Part shown: one piece after another, positions 37,624 to 46,472 of the stretch
Layout: each line of letters starts with the position of its first letter
Position numbering within the stretch: position 1 is the stretch's first letter
DNA from: Sulfurimonas gotlandica GD1
GTDB lineage: Bacteria; Campylobacterota; Campylobacteria; Campylobacterales; Sulfurimonadaceae
Length of the DNA stretch: 64,000 nucleotides
Reading direction: 5' to 3'
Assembly (NCBI RefSeq): GCF_000242915.1
Contig: NZ_AFRZ01000001.1
Location: 1,674,001-1,738,000 of the forward strand
The notes under the pieces: generated by a model
Database searches by the model: none
The model's input: only the letters and a program-made list of their open reading frames with translations
What the model was told of the DNA's origin: nothing
Translations under genes and position numbers: made by a program

Positions 37624-38135
37624 GTACTCGCTTAGTCTCAGCACATATCAGTTTAGTCTACAGCGAAACCGATATTGATAAAGAGGCATATTTGAAAGAG
37701 TATTCTCAGTTGAGTGAGAGCGATGATGATCCAATCAGCCAATGGCTTAAACTTGCAAAGGGCAGAGGAGAGACTTCAGATACGGACCCTGTCTTACTAA
37801 ACTTGGTTGTTGAGCTTCACAGAAAAATAGATGCATTAGAGATGTTTTTAAAAAACGAAGTTCCAAAAAGATTGTCACTTACAAATAAAGCAGAGATAGA
37901 GTCTATTGGTTTTGAGCATTTTAAGCTTAGTGAAGATGTTTTGCAAGAAGGCAAGGAATATTACGCGAGAGTAGAGATGCCCGTTCATCCAAAAAGAGAT
38001 GTTCCAATATTTTTTATGGCGGTTGATAAGTCCTTAGCAAAGATTATAAAAATACATGAACGTGATGAGAAAGAGTGGGGTGTTTATTTGACGGCAAGAG
38101 AGAGAGTCCTTATTCGTGAGGCAAAAGCTAAATGA
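37620..38135 (+). CDS. Conserved hypothetical protein, possibly PilZ-like
   Basis: 171 residues, GTG start in a four-base overlap with mqnP. An N-terminal part has a helical hairpin (LVVELHRKIDALEMFL), followed by a beta-rich domain (LSLTNKAEIESIGFEHFKL; EYYARVEMPVHP). The layout recalls atypical PilZ (tPilZ) proteins, but I see no RxxxR/DxSxxG c-di-GMP site. It ends overlapping the next gene by four bases. Function unknown. Confidence 0.6.
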   Translation: MSTRLVSAHISLVYSETDIDKEAYLKEYSQLSESDDDPISQWLKLAKGRGETSDTDPVLLNLVVELHRKIDALEMFLKNEVPKRLSLTNKAEIESIGFEHFKLSEDVLQEGKEYYARVEMPVHPKRDVPIFFMAVDKSLAKIIKIHERDEKEWGVYLTARERVLIREAKAK

Positions 38136-38653
38136 TAGACATTAAACTAATAAATATAGAGTACATTGTAGTTGCAATGGCGGCTATGATTTTGTATCTG
38201 CTTTATTATGTTTTTACAAAAGACTCAGAGTTTAACAAAAATATTCGTTCCGTAGCATCTGTAGTTGAAGATTTAAATAGAGAGATTTTTTACTTAAAAA
38301 AAGAACTAACAGAGACTAAGAAAAGTATCAAAAGTAACAGCAGTCGTATGAGTGATGAAGAGATATATGAAGAGGTAGAGAGAACTACATACGATATGGT
38401 TAAGCCTTTATCTCTAGGGGTTAAGAGACTTGAAGAGACTCTAATAACAATAGATGAGCAGATGAATTCAAGAATTGCATCTCTAGAGAGTGGTGTTAAG
38501 CAGATATCTATTCCAACATCAGTTCATGGCAATGATGATGAAAAAATTATCTCACTCTTTAAACAAGGAGTTTCGCTGGAGACTATCTCAAAAGAGTTGC
38601 ATATCTCAAAAGCAGAAGTTGAGTTTGTTCTAAAAATAAATAAAATCAAATAG
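38132..38653 (+). CDS. Membrane-anchored coiled-coil protein with C-terminal HTH-like segment
   Basis: 173 residues. One transmembrane helix at about 10-28 is followed by a coiled coil (about 40-115), then a short C-terminal segment with a helix-turn-helix look (LFKQGVSLETISKELHISKAEVEFVL). Similar short single-pass proteins with this tail exist in other bacteria (DUF6115-like), of unknown role. It lies between the PilZ-like gene (four-base overlap) and ftsW, so a cell-envelope role is possible by context only. Confidence 0.6.
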   Translation: MIDIKLINIEYIVVAMAAMILYLLYYVFTKDSEFNKNIRSVASVVEDLNREIFYLKKELTETKKSIKSNSSRMSDEEIYEEVERTTYDMVKPLSLGVKRLEETLITIDEQMNSRIASLESGVKQISIPTSVHGNDDEKIISLFKQGVSLETISKELHISKAEVEFVLKINKIK

Positions 38654-38664
38654 GATCTTTTGTA

Positions 38665-39834
38665 ATGGCAGATAGAAAACTCTTTACATTAGTAGCTATA
38701 TTGATTTTAGTAAGTACAGTTCTTACTTATTCACTATCTGCATATACAACTCTGCTTTTTGGAGTAAGTGAGTTTCATTTTGCAATCAGACAAGCTGCAT
38801 TTGGTTTTATTGGAATAATAATTATGTGGTCTTTAGCACAACTAGACCCTGATGAATGGCTAAATACAATTGGTTTTACACTCTTTATAGGTTCAACTAT
38901 CCTGATGATCGCAATGCCTTTTTTACCGGAATTTTTAGTATCAGCGGTTGGTGGAGCAAAAAGATGGATAAAAGTATTTGGTTTTTCATTAGCTCCTGTT
39001 GAGTTTTTTAAAGTTGGTTTTGTATATTTTCTAGCTTGGAGTTTTTCTAGAAAATTAGGTCATCACGCCGGTATGGGGATTGGTGCAGAGTTTAAACGTT
39101 TTATCCCATATGCGCTCGTTTTCGTCGGAGCTATGTTTATGATAGCTTTTATTCAAAATGATTTAGGGCAGGTTGTTGTTCTTGGGATGACACTTCTTTT
39201 TATGCTTATGTTTGCAGGTAGCAGTTTTAGATTTTTCCTCTCACTATTATCAATTACGTTGCTATTCTTTATATTTTTTATAATGACAGCAGAACATAGA
39301 ATTATACGTATAAAATCTTGGTGGGCACTGGCACAAAATAGTGTATTAGAGCTTTTTCCTGCAGCTATAGCAGAGAAATTAAGAGTTCCAACAGAGATTG
39401 AACCTTATCAGATAGGTCACTCACTAAATGCTATCAATAATGGTGGAATGTTTGGTACAGGACTAGCAAGTGGAACTTTTAAACTAGGGTTCTTAAGTGA
39501 AGTTCACACGGATTTTGTTTTAGCAGGATTAGCTGAAGAGTTTGGTTTTGTAGGTGTATTGCTTGTTGTTGGACTATTTATGTGGATACTCCAAAGAATT
39601 TTTAAAATTGCAAATCGCTCAGATGATACAAGTATGTACCTCTTTTCTTTAGGCGTAGGATTACTTCTGGCATTTGCCTTTTTGATTAACGCTTATGGGA
39701 TAAGTGGGATTACACCTATTAAAGGTATTTCAGTTCCATTTCTTAGTTATGGAGGGTCTGCGATTATAGCAGCATCTATCGCTATTGGAATGGTGCTAAT
39801 GGCTTCAAAAAAAGCGAAGATGGAGCAAGTATAG
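38665..39834 (+). CDS. ftsW: SEDS-family septal peptidoglycan polymerase FtsW
   Basis: Glycan-chain polymerase of the divisome. 389 residues, about ten transmembrane helices. GGAKRWIKVFGFSLAPVEFFK, FIQNDLGQVVV and the near-terminal KGISVPFLSYGGSA are SEDS landmarks. FtsW rather than RodA is chosen because murG follows directly, 12 bases downstream. SD AGGATC. Confidence 0.9.
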   Translation: MADRKLFTLVAILILVSTVLTYSLSAYTTLLFGVSEFHFAIRQAAFGFIGIIIMWSLAQLDPDEWLNTIGFTLFIGSTILMIAMPFLPEFLVSAVGGAKRWIKVFGFSLAPVEFFKVGFVYFLAWSFSRKLGHHAGMGIGAEFKRFIPYALVFVGAMFMIAFIQNDLGQVVVLGMTLLFMLMFAGSSFRFFLSLLSITLLFFIFFIMTAEHRIIRIKSWWALAQNSVLELFPAAIAEKLRVPTEIEPYQIGHSLNAINNGGMFGTGLASGTFKLGFLSEVHTDFVLAGLAEEFGFVGVLLVVGLFMWILQRIFKIANRSDDTSMYLFSLGVGLLLAFAFLINAYGISGITPIKGISVPFLSYGGSAIIAASIAIGMVLMASKKAKMEQV

Positions 39835-39846
39835 GATGGTGTTGAG

Positions 39847-40866
39847 TTGAAATTATGCATAACTGGCGGTGGAACTGGCGGGCATCTGATGATAGCACAG
39901 GCATTAGTAGAAGCCGCAGTAAAAGAAGGGCATGAAGCTATTTTCATTGGTTCAATAAGTGGTCAGGATAGAAAATATTTTGAAGATAGAAGTTCCTTTT
40001 CTCATGTTTATTTTTTAGAGACTACCGGTGTTGTGAACCAAAAAAGATTTGGCAAGTTAAAAGCTCTTTGGAGAGTTTTTCGAGCTTTTTTAAAATCAAG
40101 AGAAATTTTAAAAAAGCATAAAATTCAAGCTACATACAGTGTAGGTGGATTCTCAGCAGCTCCTGCATCTTTTGCATCTCTAAGTAAAAGAATTCCACTC
40201 TTTATACATGAGCAAAATGCTGTTACAGGAAGACTGAATTCTATACTTAAACCTTATGCTAAAAGATTTATCTGTGCCTATGACAAAAATTCTTATATAA
40301 AAGGCTATCCAGTAAAAGAAGTTTTTTATAAAAATGCCAGAATTCGTGAAAGTATTAAAACATTGATTTTTCTTGGTGGATCTCACGGTGCAAAAGCTAT
40401 AAATGATTTGGCTTTAAGTGTAGCTGGAAAATTAAAAGAGAGAGATATAAAGATAGTCCACCAAGCTGGTGAGAGTGATTATGAGAGAGTAAAACAAGAG
40501 TACGAAGTTTTAGGTGTTGAAGTTGAACTATATGGTTTTACAAAAGATTTGGAATCTCTTATTCAAAGAGCAGATTTAGCAGTGAGTCGCTCAGGAGCTA
40601 GTACACTTTGGGAAGCAACTTCAAATGCTTTACCAGCTTTTTATATACCATATCCACATGCAGCAGGTGACCATCAATACCATAATGCTAGATTTATAGT
40701 TGAGAATGAACTTGGATGGTGTGAGAGAGAGAGTGAAGACTTAAGAAGTAAATTGTTACATATATTAGATGAGTCTATAATAGAAAAAAGTAAAAAACTT
40801 ATGGAGTATTCAAATAGTGATGTTGCACAGAAAATGATAAAAGATGTACAAGAGAGTATTAAATGA
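39847..40866 (+). CDS. murG: UDP-GlcNAc:lipid I N-acetylglucosaminyltransferase
   Basis: Makes lipid II on the inner face of the membrane. 339 residues. G-loop 1 is TGGGTGGHLMIA at about residues 6-17; HEQNAVTGRLN, FLGGSHGAKAIND (G-loop 2), SRSGASTLWE and PYPHAAGDHQYHNA are all MurG hallmarks. TTG start, because the first glycine motif begins five residues later. The last four bases overlap the next gene. Confidence 0.95.
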   Translation: MKLCITGGGTGGHLMIAQALVEAAVKEGHEAIFIGSISGQDRKYFEDRSSFSHVYFLETTGVVNQKRFGKLKALWRVFRAFLKSREILKKHKIQATYSVGGFSAAPASFASLSKRIPLFIHEQNAVTGRLNSILKPYAKRFICAYDKNSYIKGYPVKEVFYKNARIRESIKTLIFLGGSHGAKAINDLALSVAGKLKERDIKIVHQAGESDYERVKQEYEVLGVEVELYGFTKDLESLIQRADLAVSRSGASTLWEATSNALPAFYIPYPHAAGDHQYHNARFIVENELGWCERESEDLRSKLLHILDESIIEKSKKLMEYSNSDVAQKMIKDVQESIK

Positions 40867-41474
40867 TAAGAGAGTTAGCGCAAGATTTAGTAGACCTTAT
40901 TTTTGACTGGGGATATGTTGGTATCTTTTGTCTTATGGCAGTAGAGAGTTCATTTATACCTTTTCCTAGTGAAATAATTCTGATTCCTGCTGGTTATCTA
41001 GCTTCGCAGGAGAAGATGAGCATAACTATGATAATGATTAGTGGATTGGGAGGCTCAATGGTAGGAGCATTCATCAACTACTATCTTGCTCTTAGTCTGG
41101 GTAGAAAAATACTAAAGAAGTATGGAAAATACTTTTTTATAAAAGAGAATGCTTTAGATAAAATGGATAGTTTTTTTGAGAAGCATGGTCATATTTCTAC
41201 ATTTACAGGAAGGCTTATACCTGGCATACGTCAGCTTATATCTATACCTGCGGGTATTGCTCGTATGAACTTGGTAGTATTTTCAACATATACAGCGCTT
41301 GGTGCTGGCATCTGGGCATTGATATTAACAATGTTAGGTTATTTTATTGGAGAAAATCAGGAGTTGATTGACACATATTTAAAACAAATCACAATGAGTG
41401 TTTTAGTAATGTTAGTTTTATTGGGTTCTTGGTATATTTATTATCAAAAAAATAGAGGAGTTAAGAGTGAGTAA
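40863..41474 (+). CDS. DedA-family membrane protein
   Basis: 203 residues, several membrane segments. MAVESSFIPFPSEIILIPAGY and the FTGRLIPGIRQLISIPAGIA re-entrant motif define the DedA/VTT family. Some members flip undecaprenyl phosphate or phosphatidylethanolamine, which would fit its place after murG; that link is inference. Overlaps murG by four bases and the next gene by eight. Confidence 0.88.
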   Translation: MIRELAQDLVDLIFDWGYVGIFCLMAVESSFIPFPSEIILIPAGYLASQEKMSITMIMISGLGGSMVGAFINYYLALSLGRKILKKYGKYFFIKENALDKMDSFFEKHGHISTFTGRLIPGIRQLISIPAGIARMNLVVFSTYTALGAGIWALILTMLGYFIGENQELIDTYLKQITMSVLVMLVLLGSWYIYYQKNRGVKSE

Positions 41475-41931
41475 TTTAGATTATATGTTTCATCCAGGTT
41501 TTTTCGGTACGCGTGCACCATTTTTTATGGATTTGGTTACTTTAATTGTTGCACTTTTACCTCTGCTAGTAGCGAGTGCTATCTATTTTGCTAAGACAAA
41601 AAGATATAAAACTCATGCGTACACACAGATATTTATTTTTGCATTTTCTGTTATAGTACTTGGTTACTTTGAGACTGGTGTTAGAATGATTGGTGGATTT
41701 GACTATTTTATGAAAGAGAGCGGGGTGTCACATAACTACGCTTTTATAGTACTTATTTTTCACATAGCTATATCAGTAATCACACTTATAATCTGGGCTA
41801 CTACAATTTTCATGGCAAAAAAACAGATACAACTTAAAAAGCATAAAAAAGCAGGACTTATGACATTCAGCGGAGTTGTGCTGACTTCACTTACTGGCAT
41901 CTGGGTTTACTTTTTGATGTTTGTCTATTAA
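41467..41931 (+). CDS. DUF420-like four-helix membrane protein
   Basis: 154 residues with four transmembrane helices and conserved His residues (HNYAFIVLIFHIAIS; KHKKAGLMT), a pattern of the DUF420/CtaM group. CtaM proteins assist terminal oxidase assembly in Firmicutes; no oxidase genes are nearby here. GTG start inside the dedA end. The function is uncertain. Confidence 0.65.
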   Translation: MSNLDYMFHPGFFGTRAPFFMDLVTLIVALLPLLVASAIYFAKTKRYKTHAYTQIFIFAFSVIVLGYFETGVRMIGGFDYFMKESGVSHNYAFIVLIFHIAISVITLIIWATTIFMAKKQIQLKKHKKAGLMTFSGVVLTSLTGIWVYFLMFVY

Positions 41932-41958
41932 ATCTACTATAAAATCAAAGGAATATAT

Positions 41959-42429
41959 ATGTTAAAAATTGAGACACAAGCCCCTGCATTTTGCTTACCA
42001 AACCAAGATGATATCGAGATATGTTTAAGAGATTTAAGGGGAAAATGGATAGTCCTTTATTTTTACCCAAGAGATAATACTCCAGGTTGTACGACAGAAG
42101 CTTGTGAGTTTACAGAGGCAGCACCGGATTTTTCTGAGCTAGATGCTATTATAATTGGGGTAAGCGCAGACACTACTAAAAAACACCGTAGTTTTATAGA
42201 GAAGCAAGATTTGGGTATTACACTTTTAAGTGATGAAGACACATCTATGATGCAAGAATATGGAGTTTGGCAGCTAAAGAAAAACTATGGAAAAGAGTAT
42301 ATGGGGATTGTTCGTACTACTTTTATAATTAATCCTGAAGGAGTTGTAAAAGCTCTTTTTGAAAATGTAAAAGTGAAGGATCATGTTGCTAAAGTTCAAG
42401 CTGAGTTAGAGAGGTTACAATCTCTCTAA
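41959..42429 (+). CDS. bcp: Thioredoxin-dependent thiol peroxidase (Bcp/PrxQ)
   Basis: Cytoplasmic peroxiredoxin reducing hydrogen and organic peroxides. 156 residues. Peroxidatic C44 in PRDNTPGCTTEACEF with the resolving C49 five residues later, the PrxQ arrangement. SD AAAGGA precedes the ATG. Confidence 0.94.
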   Translation: MLKIETQAPAFCLPNQDDIEICLRDLRGKWIVLYFYPRDNTPGCTTEACEFTEAAPDFSELDAIIIGVSADTTKKHRSFIEKQDLGITLLSDEDTSMMQEYGVWQLKKNYGKEYMGIVRTTFIINPEGVVKALFENVKVKDHVAKVQAELERLQSL

Positions 42430-42442
42430 GCCTGAATAACTA

Positions 42443-44050
42443 CTAATATTTATAACGAAGGTAGAAGCGGATATCTTGAGCCGTGTCTACTACGTTAGCA
42501 CCTTGACCAAATGCTATAGCAGTATTCATATTCATAGAAGCTCCTGAAGTTCCTCCAAAGAAACCGTTACTTCCACTATGAGAATAATCAATATATGTAT
42601 AGCGGATTTGCATAGACAAGATATCTTCAATTAAATACTCTGTTAAGTAAGCTTCATAAGCATCACCGCGAGCTGCTACTTTAGAACCTATGTTTGTATC
42701 TTCACCATAAGTAATACTTCTCCAGTATTCAGAACCGTGATTATATTCTAGTCCCCATCTTCCGTAATCTGTAATAAGTGAAGGAAATTGTGTCCCAATC
42801 CAGTAAGAGTAACCAGTTTTTGACTCTCCAGTAGCAGTGGCAACCATATTCGAATCCATTGCACCATAAAGCATACGTTGATCAGAGTTGGGATTTGTAA
42901 TACTCATCGCACCACTTACAAAGAATGTAGTGTCATCAAGAAAATCACTTATCTCATGTCCTATGCCATTTATAACAAAGTTTGCTGTCATACTGTGTAA
43001 ACCACCCACCGTGTCAAAACCTTGCGTATAATCAGCAGTGTTTTTTACATCTATTAGATTGTTCGCATAGTAGTACTGTGTAGATACGGAATATTGACCA
43101 TTATTATATGGAGCGAAGATTAGACCTATTAGATCAATATTAGTGTTATCACTTGTAACACTAGTGTAAGGTGTAGAGTTAAACTTTGGCGCTGCATTAC
43201 TCATACCGCGACCGGCACAGAGTTTAACGTACATGCCATCTACCCATTTATCAAAACTAAATTTTGAACTAAGGCCATCAAATTCAACATTTATAGTATG
43301 ACCCATTGGAGATGAGGGTTTATCATCATCACGAAGACTAATAAGGTGACCATTTGTTGATGGGCGACGACCAACACTAAACGTCCATGGAACTGAAGTT
43401 CCAATGAACGTGCTATTTCTGTATAGAAAATATGCTGATCGAACTCTCAATGTATCATCGTATGCATTTTCATTTGAGATCCAGTCAAATCCTTCAAATG
43501 ATGCGTTTGCAGGAGTGCTTGCCCCTGAACGTTGACCAAAAGCTTTGTTATACGCTAGTTGGCCATTAAAACTAAGGTTTTTAGTAGCCAACCAGTCCAT
43601 GTTTAACCATAAACGGTTTGTCATAAAAGCATCATTATTCGCCTCAGAACCATCAGCCATTTTGTAGTTAAGATTTTCCAGTGTAAATCTATAATCAACA
43701 CCAAATTTTAAATGGTTGCCAGAAGTAGCTTTGTTTAGTTCAGAGATACTCTCTTGAATCTCAGCTATCTCTTCTTCAACATCCATCTCCTCTTTCTCTT
43801 CTTTCTCATCATCAGCTTCAGATTTCTCTTTATCTGCTACTTCATCTTTATCTTCAGAATCTTCTTTTTCATCAGCTTTTTCTGAATCTTCTGTTTCACC
43901 TTTTTGAGCTTTGAGTTTAGATATCTCTTTTTTTAGCTTAGCCATCTCGTTTTCCATTGCTTGAAATCTTTCAAACATAGACTCTGCACTTACGTTAGTT
44001 GTAGTAAGAAGTGCAGCAGCTGCTAAAGATAATAGGAGTGGTTTGTTCAT
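42443..44050 (-). CDS. DUF3373-type porin-like outer-membrane protein
   Basis: 535 residues. Signal peptide about 1-22 (ending near VSA), then a coiled coil (about 25-48), a highly acidic linker (about 49-95, nearly all E, D and K), and a beta-barrel ending in FYLRYKY with a terminal aromatic. Matches the DUF3373 group common in Campylobacterota. The coiled coil at the periplasmic end recalls porins anchored to peptidoglycan. SD AAGGGAAA on the minus strand. The substrate is unknown. Confidence 0.8.
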   Translation of the reverse strand: MNKPLLLSLAAAALLTTTNVSAESMFERFQAMENEMAKLKKEISKLKAQKGETEDSEKADEKEDSEDKDEVADKEKSEADDEKEEKEEMDVEEEIAEIQESISELNKATSGNHLKFGVDYRFTLENLNYKMADGSEANNDAFMTNRLWLNMDWLATKNLSFNGQLAYNKAFGQRSGASTPANASFEGFDWISNENAYDDTLRVRSAYFLYRNSTFIGTSVPWTFSVGRRPSTNGHLISLRDDDKPSSPMGHTINVEFDGLSSKFSFDKWVDGMYVKLCAGRGMSNAAPKFNSTPYTSVTSDNTNIDLIGLIFAPYNNGQYSVSTQYYYANNLIDVKNTADYTQGFDTVGGLHSMTANFVINGIGHEISDFLDDTTFFVSGAMSITNPNSDQRMLYGAMDSNMVATATGESKTGYSYWIGTQFPSLITDYGRWGLEYNHGSEYWRSITYGEDTNIGSKVAARGDAYEAYLTEYLIEDILSMQIRYTYIDYSHSGSNGFFGGTSGASMNMNTAIAFGQGANVVDTAQDIRFYLRYKY

Positions 44051-44278
44051 GCTATTTCCCTTTTTTTATATAAATAGTTGTTACAAATATAACACTTTTT
44101 TATAATATATTTGTGATACTATACAGTAGATAAGATAAATTTTTTTTGAAGTTACACATTTAATAGTATAAAAAATTATTATATTGTTACCTGACAAGAC
44201 AATAAACAACTTTAAGCATAGAATCTTTTAATATTGTCTAAAAAGACGTGTAAAAGCTATTTTTAAAAATATTTTGAG

Positions 44279-44284
44279 TATAAT
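44279..44284 (+). promoter_or_regulatory. -10 box of the rpsB-tsf operon
   Basis: Perfect TATAAT preceded by ATTTTGAG and A/T tracts in about 10-base period, and followed by GC-rich bases. This is the classic epsilonproteobacterial housekeeping promoter, with no clear -35. Confidence 0.6.
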
Positions 44285-44350
44285 TCGCGGATTTTTCTTC
44301 TACAAAGTACAAGAAAACATTAACAGGTATGTGTCAAAAGTTAGTGCAAC

Positions 44351-44407
44351 CTCTTTTTTAAGAGAAAATTGTTCGACATTGCCAAAGCTAACTAACAAAA
44401 CTCTGGC
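44351..44407 (+). promoter_or_regulatory. Structured rpsB leader, possible S2 autoregulatory element
   Basis: Two hairpins lie in the predicted leader: CTCTT-TTTT-AAGAG (44351-44364), and GCCAAAG (44381-44387) with CTCTGGC (44401-44407) pairing except for one mismatch. Ribosomal protein S2 controls its own operon through leader structures in other proteobacteria; this assignment is inference. Confidence 0.3.
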
Positions 44408-44435
44408 TTGAAATAATAGCCTTTAAGGATTACCT

Positions 44436-45200
44436 ATGGTAACTATGAAAGACCTTTTAGAATGTGGTGTACACTTCGGACACCAAACTCGTCGTTGGAA
44501 CCCGAAAATGAAAAAATATATATTCGGTGTTCGTAAAAATATCTATATTATAGATTTACAAAAAACTCTTCGTTATTTCCGTAATACATATACAATCGTT
44601 ATGGATGCTGCTGCTGAAGGGCAAACAGTTCTTTTCGTTGGTACTAAAAAACAAGCTCGTAGCTCTGTAAGAGATGCAGCAATCGCTTGTGGTATGCCAT
44701 ACGTAGATAACAGATGGTTAGGTGGTATGCTTACTAACTTCCCAACTATTCAAAAATCTATCCGTAAACTTGACGTAATTACTGAAATGCAAGAAAATGG
44801 TCAAATTGATCTTTTAACTAAAAAAGAAGCTTTAATGCTTTCTCGTAAAAAAGAAAAGCTACAAGAATATTTCGGTGGTATCCGTAATATGAAAAAACTT
44901 CCAGATATGTTATTTGTTGTAGATGCAGTAAAAGAGCACATCGCTATTTTAGAAGCTAGATGTCTTGGTATTCCAGTTGTAGCTCCACTTGATACTAACT
45001 GTGATCCGGATTTAATCACTTATCCAATTCCTGGTAATGATGATGCAATTCGTTCAATTCAACTTTTTTGTCGTGAAATGACTGAAGCTATTAATGAAGG
45101 TAAAGCTCTTAGAGATGCACCTGCTGAAGAAGAAGTTGCTGAAGAAGTAGTAGTAGCAGAAACTGTTGAGGCAACTGAAGCATCAGCAGAGGAAGTATAA
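44436..45200 (+). CDS. rpsB: 30S ribosomal protein S2
   Basis: 254 residues. [22 protein letters not shown] at the start and [27 protein letters not shown] and [13 protein letters not shown] are typical. The C-terminal tail is E/V/A-rich. Followed by tsf after two bases, the standard bacterial pair. Confidence 0.98.
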   Translation: MVTMKDLLECGVHFGHQTRRWNPKMKKYIFGVRKNIYIIDLQKTLRYFRNTYTIVMDAAAEGQTVLFVGTKKQARSSVRDAAIACGMPYVDNRWLGGMLTNFPTIQKSIRKLDVITEMQENGQIDLLTKKEALMLSRKKEKLQEYFGGIRNMKKLPDMLFVVDAVKEHIAILEARCLGIPVVAPLDTNCDPDLITYPIPGNDDAIRSIQLFCREMTEAINEGKALRDAPAEEEVAEEVVVAETVEATEASAEEV

Positions 45201-45202
45201 TT

Positions 45203-46255
45203 ATGGCGGAAATTACAGCAACAATGGTAAAAGAGTTGCGTGCAGCAACTGATGCGCCGATGATGGATTGTAAAAAAGTTCTTGTTGAGGCTGATGGAGA
45301 CATGGCTAAGGCAACTGAGCTTTTAAAAGAACGTGGTATTGCTAAAGCAGCTAAAAAAGCTGACAGAGTTGCTGCTGAAGGTCTTGCAGGTTTCAAAATC
45401 GCTGATGACTTTTCTAAAGCTACTGTAGTTGAAATCAATTCTGAAACAGACTTCGTTGCACAAAATGAAAGTTTCCAAAAATTAGTTAAAGCTACAACAG
45501 AAGAGATTTACAATAATCAACCTGCTGATGTAGAAGCTTTAATGGCTTCTTCTTTTGGAGAAACTTTTACAGCTGCTGTTGCTAAAATCGGTGAGAAGAT
45601 AGAAATTCGTCGTTTTTCTACATTAACTGCAGATGCTACAACGGCACTAAATGGTTATATTCACTCAAATAACCGTATAGCTGTTATTGTTATTGCTAAA
45701 TGTGACAGTGAAAAAACTGCAGAAGGTATGAGAGCTGTACTTAAGCAAGTTGCTATGCATGCATCTGCAATGAAACCAACTACACTTAGCTATAAAGATT
45801 TTGATGCTGATTATGTTACTTCTGAGACTGTAGGTAGAATCGAAGTTATTAAAAAAGATAACGAAGAGCTATCTCGTCTTAAAAAACCTCTTAAAAATGT
45901 ACCTCAGTATATTTCTATGAGTCAATTAACTCCTGAGGTTATGGCTGCTGCTGAGGAAAATATCAAAGCAGAGTTAAAAGCTCAAGGTAAACCAGAACAA
46001 ATTTGGGACAAAATTGTTCCTGGTCAATTAGCTCGTTTTGTTGATGACAATACGACTCTTGACAAAGAGCAAGCTCTATTAGACCAAACTTATGTTTTAG
46101 ATGACAAATTAACAGTTGCGCAAGCTGTTGAAGCGCACGCTAAAGCATTAGGTGGTACTGCAACAATTACTGAATTTATTCGCCTAGAAGTAGGTGAAGG
46201 AATTGAGAAAGTTGTAGGCGACTTCGCTGCTGAAGTTGCGGCACAAATGGCTTAA
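45203..46255 (+). CDS. tsf: Elongation factor Ts
   Basis: GDP-GTP exchange factor for EF-Tu. 350 residues, longer than the 283 of E. coli, mainly in the C-terminal dimerisation region, as usual in this phylum. UBA-like start with [16 protein letters not shown], and the EF-Tu contact [20 protein letters not shown] lies inside the rpsB end. Confidence 0.97.
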   Translation: MAEITATMVKELRAATDAPMMDCKKVLVEADGDMAKATELLKERGIAKAAKKADRVAAEGLAGFKIADDFSKATVVEINSETDFVAQNESFQKLVKATTEEIYNNQPADVEALMASSFGETFTAAVAKIGEKIEIRRFSTLTADATTALNGYIHSNNRIAVIVIAKCDSEKTAEGMRAVLKQVAMHASAMKPTTLSYKDFDADYVTSETVGRIEVIKKDNEELSRLKKPLKNVPQYISMSQLTPEVMAAAEENIKAELKAQGKPEQIWDKIVPGQLARFVDDNTTLDKEQALLDQTYVLDDKLTVAQAVEAHAKALGGTATITEFIRLEVGEGIEKVVGDFAAEVAAQMA

Positions 46256-46276
46256 GGATTTTTCCTTAGCCAATTT
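46249..46276 (+). terminator. Candidate terminator after tsf
   Basis: GGCT-AAGGA (with one bulged T) pairs with TCCTTAGCC around a TTTT loop, 46249-46271. The stem includes the tsf stop codon and is followed by only a short T run, so it may be weak. Confidence 0.45.
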
Positions 46277-46434
46277 GCATAACAAAACACTTCTCTTCAT
46301 CTTTCTCATTACACCATTCTTTCAAAAAAACTTATAATAATAACAAAATACATATTCTTCTCATATAACTAATATTAATATTAATACTATTGCATATATT
46401 AAAAAAAATTATGCTAGTATAAAAAATAATAATT

Positions 46435-46440
46435 TATAAT
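46435..46440 (+). promoter_or_regulatory. Candidate -10 box of the formate dehydrogenase operon
   Basis: TATAAT in a very AT-rich stretch, 32 bases before the ATG at 46473, with AAAGGAG between. A second possible box (TAGTATAAA) lies about 18 bases upstream. Confidence 0.4.
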
Positions 46441-46472
46441 CAAATGTCCCTGAAATATAAAGGAGCTAGAAG

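Larger units (their letters stand above)
44051..44435. other. Intergenic region upstream of rpsB
   Basis: 385 bases with no plausible gene. It contains the divergent control region of the DUF3373 gene, an inverted repeat AGACAATA/TATTGTCT (44197-44204 and 44232-44239), the rpsB promoter at 44279, and a leader of about 145 bases with two small hairpins. Confidence 0.6.

Noticed and set aside
44197-44239. Inverted repeat AGACAATA/TATTGTCT upstream of the rpsB promoter as a terminator or operator
   Set aside because: Eight bases with a 27-base loop in AT-rich DNA can occur by chance, there is no T-run, and no regulator is known to me for it.
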